From Marinobacter bryozoorum (lineage in GTDB: Bacteria > Pseudomonadota > Gammaproteobacteria > Pseudomonadales > Oleiphilaceae): a stretch of DNA of 64,000 bases. Position 1 is the stretch's first letter, and every line of letters begins with the position of its first letter. Where the stretch lies: positions 1 to 64,000 of the forward strand of contig NZ_JAKZAH010000019.1 of the NCBI RefSeq assembly GCF_023156245.1, in the 5' to 3' direction. The notes beneath the pieces are model-generated. The model was not told where the DNA came from, searched no databases, and was given only the letters and a program-made list of their open reading frames with translations. This document shows, piece by piece, positions 8,074 to 16,392 of this stretch. The position numbers and the translations under genes are program-made.

Positions 8074-9045
8074 ATGACACGACCCCGCGAACAACTCGTT
8101 TCCTTAGCTGACACGCCTTACTACCACGTGGTGTCCCGCTGCGTGCGGCGGACGTTTCTGTGCGGTTTTGATCGCCATTCCGGCAAAAGCTACGAGCACC
8201 GCCGACAATGGATCGAAGAGCGTATCCGAATACTGGCCTCAATCTTTGCCATCGACCTCTGCGCCTACGCGGTTATGTCCAACCACTATCACCTGGTGGT
8301 TAGGATCAGCCCGGACGAGTCGAACAGCTGGAGCAACGACGAGGTTCTGCAGCGCTGGACCAGCGTATTCAAGGGGCCGTCGCTGGTTCAGCGTTATCTG
8401 GCGGGTAACGAATTGCATGGAGCCGAGCTTCGTGCAGTAGGGCAGGCTGCCGACGCATACCGTGAGCGCCTGACCAGCCTGAGCTGGTTCATGAAATGCC
8501 TGAATGAATCAATTGCAAAAGAGGCCAACCGGGAAGATGACTGCACTGGACATTTCTGGGAGTCACGTTTCAAATCGCAGGCGTTACTGACCGAAGAGGC
8601 GCTGCTCAGCTGCATGGCCTATGTAGACCTGAACCCGGTAAGGGCTGCCATAGCCGATACACCGGAAACATCGGACCACACCAGTATCAAGGAGAGAGTC
8701 GCCCCAACGTTCGACCTGGCGACGGCAATCCAGTCCCAAACGGAGCAGCAGTTTCTTTATCAGTTTCCGGTAACGCTGAAGCCGCTGGCCCGGTTTGAAG
8801 GTGGGGAGCGAGAGAGTAACGGGCGAGGGATCTTGTTCAGTCTGCAGGACTACCTGCAACTGGTCGATCAGACCGGTCGGGTCCTGCGCCCGGGCAAGCG
8901 GGGCGCCATCGCTGAAACAGAACTGCCCATCCTTGAGCGCCTGGGGCTCGACTTCGACGAATGGCTCAGTGAAGCCACGGAGTTCGAAGCCCGCTACCAG
9001 GCCAACCAGCGAGCCCATCATCGCCGACGACGAACGGCGGCCTGA
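8074..9045 (+). CDS. RAYT-type HUH (Y1) transposase, IS200-like
   Basis: A 323-residue single-strand DNA transposase of the TnpA_REP/Y1 family. The HUH metal site is NHYHLVV (about residue 70-76), preceded by PYYHVVSRCVRR. The later blocks GHFWESRFKSQ and YVDLNPVRA are characteristic of this family. AAGGA lies before the ATG. The C-terminus is odd: after FEAR it ends in the Arg/His-rich tail YQANQRAHHRRRRTAA, which is encoded by the first copy of a roughly 250-bp repeat. Members of this family that I know continue with a different conserved tail, so the gene end has probably been replaced. The element may mobilise the nearby palindromic repeats. Confidence 0.85.
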   Translation: MTRPREQLVSLADTPYYHVVSRCVRRTFLCGFDRHSGKSYEHRRQWIEERIRILASIFAIDLCAYAVMSNHYHLVVRISPDESNSWSNDEVLQRWTSVFKGPSLVQRYLAGNELHGAELRAVGQAADAYRERLTSLSWFMKCLNESIAKEANREDDCTGHFWESRFKSQALLTEEALLSCMAYVDLNPVRAAIADTPETSDHTSIKERVAPTFDLATAIQSQTEQQFLYQFPVTLKPLARFEGGERESNGRGILFSLQDYLQLVDQTGRVLRPGKRGAIAETELPILERLGLDFDEWLSEATEFEARYQANQRAHHRRRRTAA

Positions 9046-9245
9046 TTCCCCCCCTTTGTCATCTCACACTCACCAACTGGCGCCTGGCCCGGGCGCTGCT
9101 TCGTCTGCCATTCGGTGAAAGCGCCGGGTTTTGCCTGATATTCCAAATGCTTAAGTCTGGGGGGCGAGTTACTGGGTTTGGGGTGTTTAGAAGGCAGTGC
9201 TGGAGAGGCTGGGTCTGGATTTCTTTGGAGGGTGTCTGTCCCTGT
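8995..9245 (+). repeat. RAYT-tail repeat unit 1 (type A)
   Basis: A unit of 251 bp from TACCAGGCCAACCAGC, inside the transposase coding region, to the GGGTGTCTGTCCCTGT end. Its first 51 bases encode the tail and stop codon of the transposase. The interior contains a GCGCC/GGCGC hairpin near 9079-9095. The type A variant is recognised by CCAAATGCTTAAGTCTG in the second half, shared with unit 4. Confidence 0.9.
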
Positions 9246-9250
9246 TGGTT

Positions 9251-9501
9251 TACCAGGCCAACCAGCGAGCCCATCATCGCCGACGACGAACGGCGGCCTG
9301 ATTCCCCCCTTTGTCATCTCACACTCACCAACTGGCGCCTGGCCCGGGCACTGCCTCGTCTGCTATTCGATGAAACCGCCGGGTTTTGCCTGATATTCCA
9401 GATTCTCAAGGCCGGGGGAGCGAGTTACCGGGTTTAGGGTGTATAGAAGGCAGTGCTGGTGTGGCTGGGTCTGGATTTCTTTGGAGGGTGTCTGTCCCTG
9501 T
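9251..9501 (+). repeat. RAYT-tail repeat unit 2 (type B)
   Basis: A 251-bp tandem copy of unit 1, directly following it after five bases, again starting TACCAGGCC and ending GTGTCTGTCCCTGT. The type B variant has CCAGATTCTCAAGGCCG in the second half. Together with unit 1 it fills most of the gap between the transposase and the next gene. No gene is visible in 9502-9635. Confidence 0.9.
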
Positions 9502-9635
9502 CGGCTCCGATATCCCTCCACTTCTGTTAATCGGAATGAGTCAGTGTAGCGCGATCCCGGCCCGTCGGGCTTTCCTAAAGGTTTTGGCCTGCCTGCCGAT
9601 AGTTGCTACATACCATTCCTTCAGGAGGAAAAGCC

Positions 9636-10160
9636 ATGGTAGCCCCCATTATCGGACACGGCTCTGACGCCACCAGTCGGGCTGTTGGAAAGGCATCGGG
9701 ACCTGCGACCGCGACCCGCGCCAGCACTGAAACCCGGACTGAGGCGCAGGCGGTTATCCGCACGCCGGCTGACGCCATCAACGTGCTTCGTGCCCGGATG
9801 GAGCAGCGGCTGGAGCAGGCTATGGGCGCCCTGGCTAATAAACCTTCGGTTGCCTCCCACAAATACAGTGCCCAGGCCCAGCCCCCGACGCCCACTGACG
9901 TTGCGAACAGGATACTCGGATTCGTACAGAACCGCCTGCAGGCCGAAGCAGAGGCTGGTGCTGACACGGAACGGTTGACCGAACTCTTCGCCCAGGCCCG
10001 TGCAGGCATCGAGAAAGGCTACGGGGAAGCAAGGGAACAGATCCAGGCTCTAGGCCTGATGACTGAAACCCTTGCCGTCGAAATCGATAAAGGCTTTGAC
10101 CTCATCCAGGACGGCCTTCTGAACCTTGAGAAGCTCTTTTTAGAGAAAGAGACTGAATAA
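9636..10160 (+). CDS. DUF5610-like hypothetical protein
   Basis: A 174-residue cytoplasmic protein, start at ATG 9636 with AGGAGG nine bases upstream. The N-terminal 55 residues are Ala/Thr-rich and probably disordered. A helical C-terminal domain (TPTDVANRILGFVQNRLQ, then LTELFAQARAGIEKGYGEA and GFDLIQDGLLNLEKLF) resembles DUF5610, whose function is not established. It stands between RAYT-tail repeat units. A hairpin follows the gene. Confidence 0.7.
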   Translation: MVAPIIGHGSDATSRAVGKASGPATATRASTETRTEAQAVIRTPADAINVLRARMEQRLEQAMGALANKPSVASHKYSAQAQPPTPTDVANRILGFVQNRLQAEAEAGADTERLTELFAQARAGIEKGYGEAREQIQALGLMTETLAVEIDKGFDLIQDGLLNLEKLFLEKETE

Positions 10161-10175
10161 ATAGCTGCCGGTATA

Positions 10176-10209
10176 GGTCAAGGGAGGTACCCCGGAAAAG
10201 CCCTTGACC
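10176..10209 (+). terminator. Hairpin after the DUF5610 gene
   Basis: GGTCAAGGG and CCCTTGACC form a perfect nine-base stem 15 bases after the stop codon. There is no T tract, so this may be a weak or Rho-assisted terminator. Confidence 0.4.
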
Positions 10210-10278
10210 GGACTGGTGTCCATCTATAACATTCATATGAAATAGATGTTAATGGCCGAGGGAGACCGGGGAGCTCAA

Positions 10279-10485
10279 ATGGCGCTGTCATTCGTAAAGA
10301 AGATGTTCACAAAAGAAGACTCAGAAACCAAAACCGCCAGCACGGAAGAAGTGCAGGTGAGTAAGGGCGGCGAGGTGCAACAGCAGGAAGTCCAGAAAGG
10401 CGGGCACGGACACGGCGAGGGCGCCTGCTGCGGCTACCAGGCCAACCAGCGAGCCCATCATCGCCGACGACGAACGGCGGCCTGA
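10279..10485 (+). CDS. Small Cys/His protein fused to the RAYT tail
   Basis: A 68-residue open frame starting at ATG 10279 (GGGGAG seven bases upstream). The first 52 residues are hydrophilic and end in a metal-binding-looking GGHGHGEGACCG. The last 16, YQANQRAHHRRRRTAA, are encoded by repeat unit 3 and are identical to the transposase tail. The junction lies between GGC and TAC at 10434/10435, and the frame is kept. The native C-terminus, probably more His/Cys-rich, has been lost or replaced. Whether the chimera is expressed is unknown. Confidence 0.6.
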   Translation: MALSFVKKMFTKEDSETKTASTEEVQVSKGGEVQQQEVQKGGHGHGEGACCGYQANQRAHHRRRRTAA

Positions 10486-10725
10486 TTCCCCCCTTTGTCA
10501 TCTCACACTCACCAACTGGCGCCTGGCCCGGGCGCTGCTTCGTCTGCCATTCGGTGAAAGCGCCGGGTTTTGCCTGATATTCCAGATTCTCAAGGCCGGG
10601 GGAGCGAGTTACCGGGTTTAGGGTGTATAGAAGGCAGTGCTGGTGTGGCTGGGTCTGGATTTCTTTGTCCCTGTTCAGTGTCTGTCTGTGTGTTGCTGTT
10701 GGGCTTGGAGGGTGTCTGTCCCTGT
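10435..10725 (+). repeat. RAYT-tail repeat unit 3 (type B, with extended end)
   Basis: Starts TACCAGGCC inside the small Cys/His gene and follows the type B sequence of unit 2. Near its end GGAGGGTGTCT is missing, and about 50 bases of GT-rich sequence with repeated TGTCTGT motifs have been added before the final GTGTCTGTCCCTGT. Confidence 0.9.
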
Positions 10726-10732
10726 CCAGTGT

Positions 10733-10937
10733 CCTGATTCCCCCCCTTTGTCATCTCACACTCACCAACTGGCGCCTGGCCCGGGCACTGCTTCGTCTGC
10801 CATTCGGTGAAAGCGCCGGGTTTTGCCTGATATTCCAAATGCTTAAGTCTGGGGGGCGAGTTACTGGGTTTGGGGTGTTTAGAAGGCAGTGCTGGTGCGG
10901 CTGGGTCTGGATTTCTTTGGAGGGTGTCTGTCCCTGT
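10733..10937 (+). repeat. RAYT-tail repeat unit 4 (type A, 5'-truncated)
   Basis: Lacks the first roughly 45 bases (the peptide-coding part) and starts at CCTGATTCCCCC. The rest follows type A as in unit 1. It is followed by a further partial copy of the last 30 bases (10945-10972). No gene is seen in the whole 10486-11482 gap. Confidence 0.9.
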
Positions 10938-11005
10938 TGGTTGTTTGGATTTCTTTGGAGGGTGTCTGTCCCGATTTCTTTCCTGTCTGTCCCTGTTCAG
11001 GGCTT

Positions 11006-11186
11006 GGTCAGACCCCGGGGGGAGGCCTGTCGTCCGGGGTCGGATCCGATTTTTCTGCAGGAAAATATCGGCTCTGACCCCATGATCTGGCTGTTGGTGG
11101 CGTGGGCCTGGCTTTCGGGTTGGTTTGGGCGTTGTGAATATGGGGTCAGACCCTATTTTCCCTGCGGGAAAAATGGGTCAGACCCC
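11006..11186. repeat. REP/BIME-like palindromes (GGTCAGACC type)
   Basis: Four copies of a palindrome with core GGGGTC-A-GACCCC occur at 11006-11016, 11071-11081 (opposite orientation), 11142-11153 and 11175-11186. The last two flank an inner inverted repeat (ATTTTCCC-TGC-GGGAAAAAT), giving a BIME-like pair. Such palindromes are the known targets of RAYT transposases, and one is encoded 2 kb upstream. Confidence 0.75.
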
Positions 11187-11364
11187 GGGGGGCGCGCGCC
11201 GTCCGTGGCCAAAAAATCTTTGTCTTTTCTTTTTTCCGTGTCCTTCCGTGGTTTCCGTGGCAAACAGTCCTTTTTTCTTTCCATCATTTTTCCGCGTCCT
11301 TCAGCGGATTCAGCGGCCGACAAAGCTCTTTTACATTCCTTTACAAAAAGCCCCGTTTTTTTTC

Positions 11365-11391
11365 TAAAGGAACCCACGCCGGCGCCGTTAA
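11365..11391 (+). promoter_or_regulatory. Sigma-28 (FliA) promoter of flagellin 2
   Basis: TAAA-N15-GCCGTTAA, one mismatch from the FliA consensus, 91 bases before the flagellin start. It is the expected class for a flagellin gene. Confidence 0.75.
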
Positions 11392-11482
11392 GTGGATCAA
11401 CAGGGCGGCGCTACCAAACCGACGAATGGGCGCCAGACCTTTTCCACGATGAAACGACACAACCTGTCGAAGGAGAAGCACC

Positions 11483-13390
11483 ATGGCTCTCGGTATCAAC
11501 ACTAACGTAGCCTCACTGAACGCTCAGAACCAGCTGAGCAAGTCCCAGGGCATGAACGACCAGGCCTTGCAGCGCCTGTCCTCCGGTCTGCGCATCAACT
11601 CTGCGAAAGACGATGCAGCTGGTCTCGCCATCTCCACTCGCTTCAGCTCCCAGATTTCTGGTCTGAACGTGGCGACTCGTAACGCCAACGATGCCATCTC
11701 ACTGTCCCAGACAGCTGAAGGTGCGTTGAACGAAATCACCAATAACCTGCAGCGGATCCGTGAACTGGCGGTTCAGTCTGCCAACTCCACCAACAGCTCA
11801 TCCGACCGGGACGCACTGAACCAGGAAGTGCAGCAGCGCATTCAGGAAGTGAACCGGATTGCGGGTCAGACTTCCTTCAACGGCCTGAAGGTTCTGGACG
11901 GCACCTTTGGTGCTGCAAACTTCCAGGTGGGTGCCAATGTTGGTGAAACGATTGGTCTGGACCTGACCAAGAGTGTGCGCAGCAGTGCGATCGGCGGTGT
12001 CGCCCAGGCTACCTCTGTGGATTTGAGCTCGGTGATCTCCGAAGGAGTTGAGGGTGTGACCGGAGCTGCGGCTACCTACGCTATCGACGCGACCAGTTTG
12101 ATTGGTGACTACAGCACCACGGGAGCCTCTTCCGGAACATCGACGATTCAGGTCACCACTCCTGCTGCGGATGGGGATAGTATTGAAATAAACGGAGTTA
12201 CCTTCACCTTTGCTCAAGGTGGCGCCTCTGGCGAAAGTGTTGTTGACGCGAACAACGTTACTATCACCAGGGACATTTCCGGGACCCCATTAACGGCAGG
12301 TACTACAGCAGCAGCACTAGAGGCAGCCATTGATGCCTACAAAGCAGATGGTGCTTTCGCGGATGATCGATTCGACACTGTTACAGCGTCAGCATCGACG
12401 GACACCGTAACGCTCACCTACAGTGAGAACGGCCTGCCAAGCACCAACGGCTACACGATTGGTGCCGCCAGTGGAACCCTCGCTACAACCAATACTCTGG
12501 ATGCGTCGGGTGACGATGGCGACACAAGCGCCAACATCAGTTTCACCGTTACCGATCCTGAAGGAAATGCGCTCGCAGTCACTCTTGACAGTAACATCAC
12601 GTCGACGGCTGACCTCGTAACAGCGATTCAGGGGCAAACTGGCTATGGCGCGGCCACCTTCACGGTTGCTGCTGACGGTGATAATGTTGTATTCACCGAT
12701 GGATCTGAAATAGATGGCAGCTTCAGCATCAGCGGCACCGATGCTGCAACTATTACCGCTGCAAACGTGGCGGAAAGCACATCGGCTGGTGCGACTGAGG
12801 TGGTAGAAGTGCCAGCAAGCACTGTTACCCTGGGCGCCACTGACCTCACCTTCCAGTTTGGTGACAGTGAGGCGTCTGCAGTTGCAGCCGGCACTTATAC
12901 TTCCGCCGAAAACTTTGTTGATGCGGTCAACAAGGCTCTGGGTGGCAGCGCAAGTGCGGTCCTGGGTGAGGACAATGTATTGACCATCACCTCAGGCGAG
13001 GACTTCACGGTTGAGGCAGCTGGGGATGCTGCGACAGTCTTCACTGGTGCCAATGTCGGAGACATTACCGCGTCAGGCAGCCTGAATGACGCAAACGTCT
13101 CTTCCATTGCCGGGGCGAATGCAACCATTCAGCGCGTAGACGCTGCTTTGACTACGGTCAGTGATCTGCGCAGCAGCTTTGGTGCGATCCAGAACCGGTT
13201 TGAATCCACCATTGCCAACCTCGCGACTTCTGTCGAGAACATCAGCGCCTCCAACAGCCGTATCCTGGACGCTGACTTCGCTTCAGAAACCGCCAACCTG
13301 GCCAAATCCCAGGTACTGCAACAGGCCGGTATCTCCGTCCTGGCCCAGGCCAACGCCCGGCCGCAGCAGGTTCTGTCCCTCCTGCAGTAA
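11483..13390 (+). CDS. fliC: Flagellin (635 aa)
   Basis: Filament subunit with complete conserved ends: N-terminal [19 protein letters not shown] and [21 protein letters not shown]-terminal block ending [12 protein letters not shown]. The central roughly 370 residues are Thr/Ala/Asp-rich, variable and unlike those of the flagellin on the minus strand. The ATG at 11483 is preceded by GAAGGAGAAGCACC. A sigma-28 promoter lies upstream and a terminator separates it from flaG. Being upstream of flaG-fliD-fliS, this copy is probably the ancestral one. Confidence 0.96.
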   Translation: MALGINTNVASLNAQNQLSKSQGMNDQALQRLSSGLRINSAKDDAAGLAISTRFSSQISGLNVATRNANDAISLSQTAEGALNEITNNLQRIRELAVQSANSTNSSSDRDALNQEVQQRIQEVNRIAGQTSFNGLKVLDGTFGAANFQVGANVGETIGLDLTKSVRSSAIGGVAQATSVDLSSVISEGVEGVTGAAATYAIDATSLIGDYSTTGASSGTSTIQVTTPAADGDSIEINGVTFTFAQGGASGESVVDANNVTITRDISGTPLTAGTTAAALEAAIDAYKADGAFADDRFDTVTASASTDTVTLTYSENGLPSTNGYTIGAASGTLATTNTLDASGDDGDTSANISFTVTDPEGNALAVTLDSNITSTADLVTAIQGQTGYGAATFTVAADGDNVVFTDGSEIDGSFSISGTDAATITAANVAESTSAGATEVVEVPASTVTLGATDLTFQFGDSEASAVAAGTYTSAENFVDAVNKALGGSASAVLGEDNVLTITSGEDFTVEAAGDAATVFTGANVGDITASGSLNDANVSSIAGANATIQRVDAALTTVSDLRSSFGAIQNRFESTIANLATSVENISASNSRILDADFASETANLAKSQVLQQAGISVLAQANARPQQVLSLLQ

Positions 13391-13405
13391 GGGACTGACG
13401 GTAAC

Positions 13406-13433
13406 AGCCGGAACCTTCGGGTTCCGGCTTTCC
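13406..13433 (+). terminator. Terminator after flagellin 2
   Basis: AGCCGGAACC, a TTCG tetraloop and GGTTCCGGCTTTCC: a ten-base perfect stem 15 bases after the stop codon. Confidence 0.8.
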
Positions 13434-13460
13434 GCCGTTTGAGGATAGCGAGGTAAAGCT

Positions 13461-13898
13461 ATGAATGACGTTAACCTGAACAACCCGAGCCTGAAGCTGG
13501 TGCGCGCCGGCGACCAGGCGCCGGTGAAGGCACTGTCGTCATCTCAGGCCGAAGGCAGGAATGCCTCCGACCTGGCATCGTCATCCGCAGGCCGTACGGC
13601 GCAAACCCGCTCCGCCGAGCAGTCCAGCGAGCCTTCCAAAGCCGAAAGGCTTCAGGCGCGCAGTGAGAATCAGCGAGAGCAACTGGGTGAGGCTGTTACC
13701 CAGCTGAACGACTTCGTACAGAACGTTCAGCGTGACCTGCAATTCGAGGTGGATAATGACGCTGGTCAGACTATCGTAAAGGTGGTGGACCAGGAGACCA
13801 AGGAGGTTATCCGCCAGATTCCGGATGAGGTTGCCATGAGGTTGGCAGAAAACTTGCAGCAGGACGAACCGCTGACGTTGTTGAATATCAAGGTGTAA
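13461..13898 (+). CDS. flaG: FlaG family flagellar protein
   Basis: A 145-residue protein. The N-terminal half is Ser/Ala-rich and disordered; the C-terminal half carries the FlaG fold (LQFEVDNDAGQTIVKVVDQ, then EVIRQIPDEVAMRLAENL). FlaG is associated with filament length control in polar-flagellated gammaproteobacteria. It lies between fliC and fliD in the conserved fliC-flaG-fliD-fliS order. A GAGG stretch precedes the start. Confidence 0.9.
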   Translation: MNDVNLNNPSLKLVRAGDQAPVKALSSSQAEGRNASDLASSSAGRTAQTRSAEQSSEPSKAERLQARSENQREQLGEAVTQLNDFVQNVQRDLQFEVDNDAGQTIVKVVDQETKEVIRQIPDEVAMRLAENLQQDEPLTLLNIKV

Positions 13899-13940
13899 GG
13901 GCTTGCCGCTTTTGGCCTGATCAAGACAACGGTATTTCAG

Positions 13941-13970
13941 CACCGCCGCACCTGAGAGGGTCCGGCGGTG
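13941..13970 (+). terminator. Hairpin after flaG
   Basis: CACCGCCGCACC pairs with GGTCCGGCGGTG (one mismatch), about 40 bases after the flaG stop, followed by TTCTGCGTTT. It is a probable terminator with a poor T tract. Confidence 0.5.
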
Positions 13971-14015
13971 TTCTGCGTTTCGGGTGGTGGTGGAAGGGCT
14001 CGAACAGACTGATCG

Positions 14016-14137
14016 GCCACGGAATCCACGGAAGAACACGGAAAAAAGGCTAAGAAACAAGGATGTATTGGCCACTAAATCCACGAAACCCACGAAAATT
14101 AAAGAATAGGTTTTGTGGATTTCGTGGTTTTAGTGGC
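14016..14137. repeat. CACGGAA-type dispersed repeat with long inverted arms
   Basis: Contains GGCCACGGAATCCACGGAAG and then an inverted repeat whose arms (14071-14098 and 14111-14137) read GGCCACTAAATCCACGAAAC and its near complement. The same family occurs at 11211-11275, 16933-16993 and 21901-22096, always intergenic. Confidence 0.7.
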
Positions 14138-14154
14138 AAAAGTCTTTGTACTTT

Positions 14155-14195
14155 CCGTTCGCCCTGAGCCTGTCGAAGGGAGCTTGTCGAAGGGC
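14155..14195. repeat. AGGGCGAACGG-type dispersed repeat (complement)
   Basis: CCGTTCGCCCTGAGCCTGTC followed by GAAGGG and a second GCTTGTCGAAGGGC half. It is the reverse complement of the repeat at 16833-16902 and a sequence that recurs in intergenic DNA of many environmental bacteria. Confidence 0.7.
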
Positions 14196-14267
14196 CGTGA
14201 ATTCCGTGGCTAAAAAGCTCTTGTTACACGTTGTTACAAATCGGCATAGGGATTTAGCGAAAAGAGG

Positions 14268-14294
14268 CAAAGTTTTGCCGCTCGCTGCCGATAA
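14268..14294 (+). promoter_or_regulatory. Sigma-28 (FliA) promoter of fliD
   Basis: CAAAGTTT-N11-GCCGATAA matches the FliA consensus (TAAAGTTT-N11-GCCGATAA) at all but one position, 42 bases before the fliD start. It would drive fliD and fliS independently of the flagellin. Confidence 0.85.
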
Positions 14295-14336
14295 ACTGAA
14301 CAGTGGCGAATTGAGCCCCCTTGAGGAGGCATGGTT

Positions 14337-16304
14337 ATGGCAGGTATTTCATCATTAGGTGTCGGGTCCGGGGTTCTTAACTCCGACCTGGTGGATCAGC
14401 TGGTTGCCGCGGAGCGTAAGCCTACGGAAACCCGGCTGGATCAGAAAACCCAGCGTACCGAGGCGCTGATCTCTGCCTATGGCAAGTTGCGCAGTGCGGT
14501 GACTGAATTGCGCCTGCCCATGCGTCAGCTTGGATCAGCCGATGCGATGAAGTCGTTCTCTGCCACGTCCTCCGGCAGCAACGTGTCCGCCAGTGTGGAT
14601 GCCAGCCAGGCCAGCCGAGGCACCTATAACCTTAATGTGGAAACCATCGCGGAATCCCACGCCATGGCGTTTGCCGCCGTGGCAGACCGTGACGCCACCA
14701 GCGTGGGGCAGGGCACCATGACCCTGCAGGTGGGGGACAAGACTACCAACATCTCCATCGACGAGAGCAATGACACCCTGCAGGGGGTGGCCAATGCCAT
14801 CAACGACTCCGATGCCGGGGTGTCTGCCAGCATTCTGAACACCGGTAACGGTTATCGCCTGGTGCTCAACTCCGATGAGACCGGCACCGCCAACCAGATT
14901 AATATCAGTAACAACGCCACCGATGGCGCTGATTTTACAAACTTTATTGCCGGTGCGGAAACGACCACCGAAGCCGCGGATGCCAAGTTCACCATTAACG
15001 GCATTGAGGTGACCAAAAGCGCCAACACCGTGGATGACGTGGTGGATGGGGTGACCTTTGATATCACCGATACAGGCACTTCAACCGTCAAGGTGGAGCA
15101 GGACACCGGCGCCGTGGCTGAGCGGGTTCAGGGGTTCGTAGACAAGTTCAACGCCCTGCAGGACACCATCAGTGAGCTGTCTTCCTTTAACTCTGACAGT
15201 GGTCAGGGCAGCATTCTGACGGGTGATTCCACCGTGCGAAACATTCAGGGCCAGTTGAAGTCTGTGCTGATGGATGTGATTCCGGGGCTGGAAAACGCCA
15301 GTGTGCGCAGCCTTGCGGATGTGGGTATTACCACGGACTGGCAGACGGGTAACCTGCAGTTCGACAGCCAGAAATTTCAGCAGCAGCTTCAGGAAAACCC
15401 GGATGACGTGACGGCGCTGTTTGCGGAACAGGGCCGGGCTACGGATTCCCAGGTGGAGTTTGTGCGCAGTGGTACCGCTACCCAGCCTGGCGATTACGAC
15501 ATCAATATTACCCAGGCCGCGACCCGGGGTAGCCTGAATTACTCGGCCGCTGAGGCGGGTACTGTCAATGTCATGGCCGGTAATATGTTTACCTTTGAGG
15601 TGGACGGCGAGACCCAGGTCAGTGTTTTTCTGGAGAACAACCCTGCAGGTGATCCCCTGTCGGCCACCGGCGATGATTTTACCGGTGAAGAATTTGCCGC
15701 TGCGATGCAGCAGGCCCTCAACAGCAGCAATGAGCTCAAGGCGGCCGGGCGTTCAGTAAACGTAGCCTGGGATGCCACTGAGGGTCTCACGTTTACCTCG
15801 GGCAAGTATGGCAGTGACTCGAATGTGCGCCTGACGAGCACGCTGAATGCGGATATCAATTCCGCCGATGGCGTTGCCGGCGCAGACGTTGCCGGCACTA
15901 TCGACGGACAGACCGCACAGGGTGATGGCCAGGTGCTCTACCTGGGCAGCGATGCCGCTGGCGGTGCCGCCGGGCTGCAGGTGCGAGTCACCGGTGATGA
16001 GACCGGCCCCCGGGGTTCGGTAAAGTTTATTGAAGGTGTCAGTGAGCGAGCGGTAAATACCATTACCGATATTCTCGGTGCCAATGGCGCGCTGGACTCC
16101 CGTACAGCGGGGCTGAACCGGGAACTGGAGCGCATTGATGAGCAGCGTGCCAAGCTGGAGACACGGATACAGTCCTACCAGGAACGCCTGATCAGCCAGT
16201 TCAGCGCCGCGGACTCGTTGATCGCCCAGCTCAACAGCACCCGGGACTATGTCAGCCAGCAGCTGGCGGCACTGGCACCGAACCAGAACAGCGGCAACGG
16301 TTAA
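14337..16304 (+). CDS. fliD: Flagellar filament cap protein FliD
   Basis: Filament cap (HAP2) on which flagellin monomers fold. The N-terminal FliD domain begins MAGISSLGVGSGVLNSDLV and has the coiled-coil DQKTQRTEALISAYGKL; the C-terminal coiled coil (LNRELERIDEQRAKLETRI) and the tail SLIAQLNSTRDYVSQQL are complete. At 655 residues it is longer than the roughly 470 of Pseudomonas FliD, through extra beta-rich central sequence that parallels the large flagellins. GAGGAGG lies seven bases before ATG 14337 and only one base before ATG 14331, so the second start is preferred. Confidence 0.94.
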   Translation: MAGISSLGVGSGVLNSDLVDQLVAAERKPTETRLDQKTQRTEALISAYGKLRSAVTELRLPMRQLGSADAMKSFSATSSGSNVSASVDASQASRGTYNLNVETIAESHAMAFAAVADRDATSVGQGTMTLQVGDKTTNISIDESNDTLQGVANAINDSDAGVSASILNTGNGYRLVLNSDETGTANQINISNNATDGADFTNFIAGAETTTEAADAKFTINGIEVTKSANTVDDVVDGVTFDITDTGTSTVKVEQDTGAVAERVQGFVDKFNALQDTISELSSFNSDSGQGSILTGDSTVRNIQGQLKSVLMDVIPGLENASVRSLADVGITTDWQTGNLQFDSQKFQQQLQENPDDVTALFAEQGRATDSQVEFVRSGTATQPGDYDINITQAATRGSLNYSAAEAGTVNVMAGNMFTFEVDGETQVSVFLENNPAGDPLSATGDDFTGEEFAAAMQQALNSSNELKAAGRSVNVAWDATEGLTFTSGKYGSDSNVRLTSTLNADINSADGVAGADVAGTIDGQTAQGDGQVLYLGSDAAGGAAGLQVRVTGDETGPRGSVKFIEGVSERAVNTITDILGANGALDSRTAGLNRELERIDEQRAKLETRIQSYQERLISQFSAADSLIAQLNSTRDYVSQQLAALAPNQNSGNG

Positions 16305-16392
16305 CCTTGCCAGACAGATTCAGACTCAGCTATACCAAGGGTATGGCGGCCAATACGGCACAACCGGAAAGCCGGTAACAAAGAGGTAGATT

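Noticed and set aside
8995-10937. CRISPR array
   Set aside because: Units are about 250 bp, few, without regular short repeats and unique spacers; no cas genes are present.
11394-11440. Second sigma-28 site close to flagellin 2 (TCAA with CCGACGAA)
   Set aside because: Spacing is 17-18 instead of 15; the site at 11365-11391 is clearly better.
10623-11510. 295-residue frame across repeat units 3 and 4 and the BIME region
   Set aside because: Low-complexity translation of repeats that runs into the flagellin start; no ribosome site.
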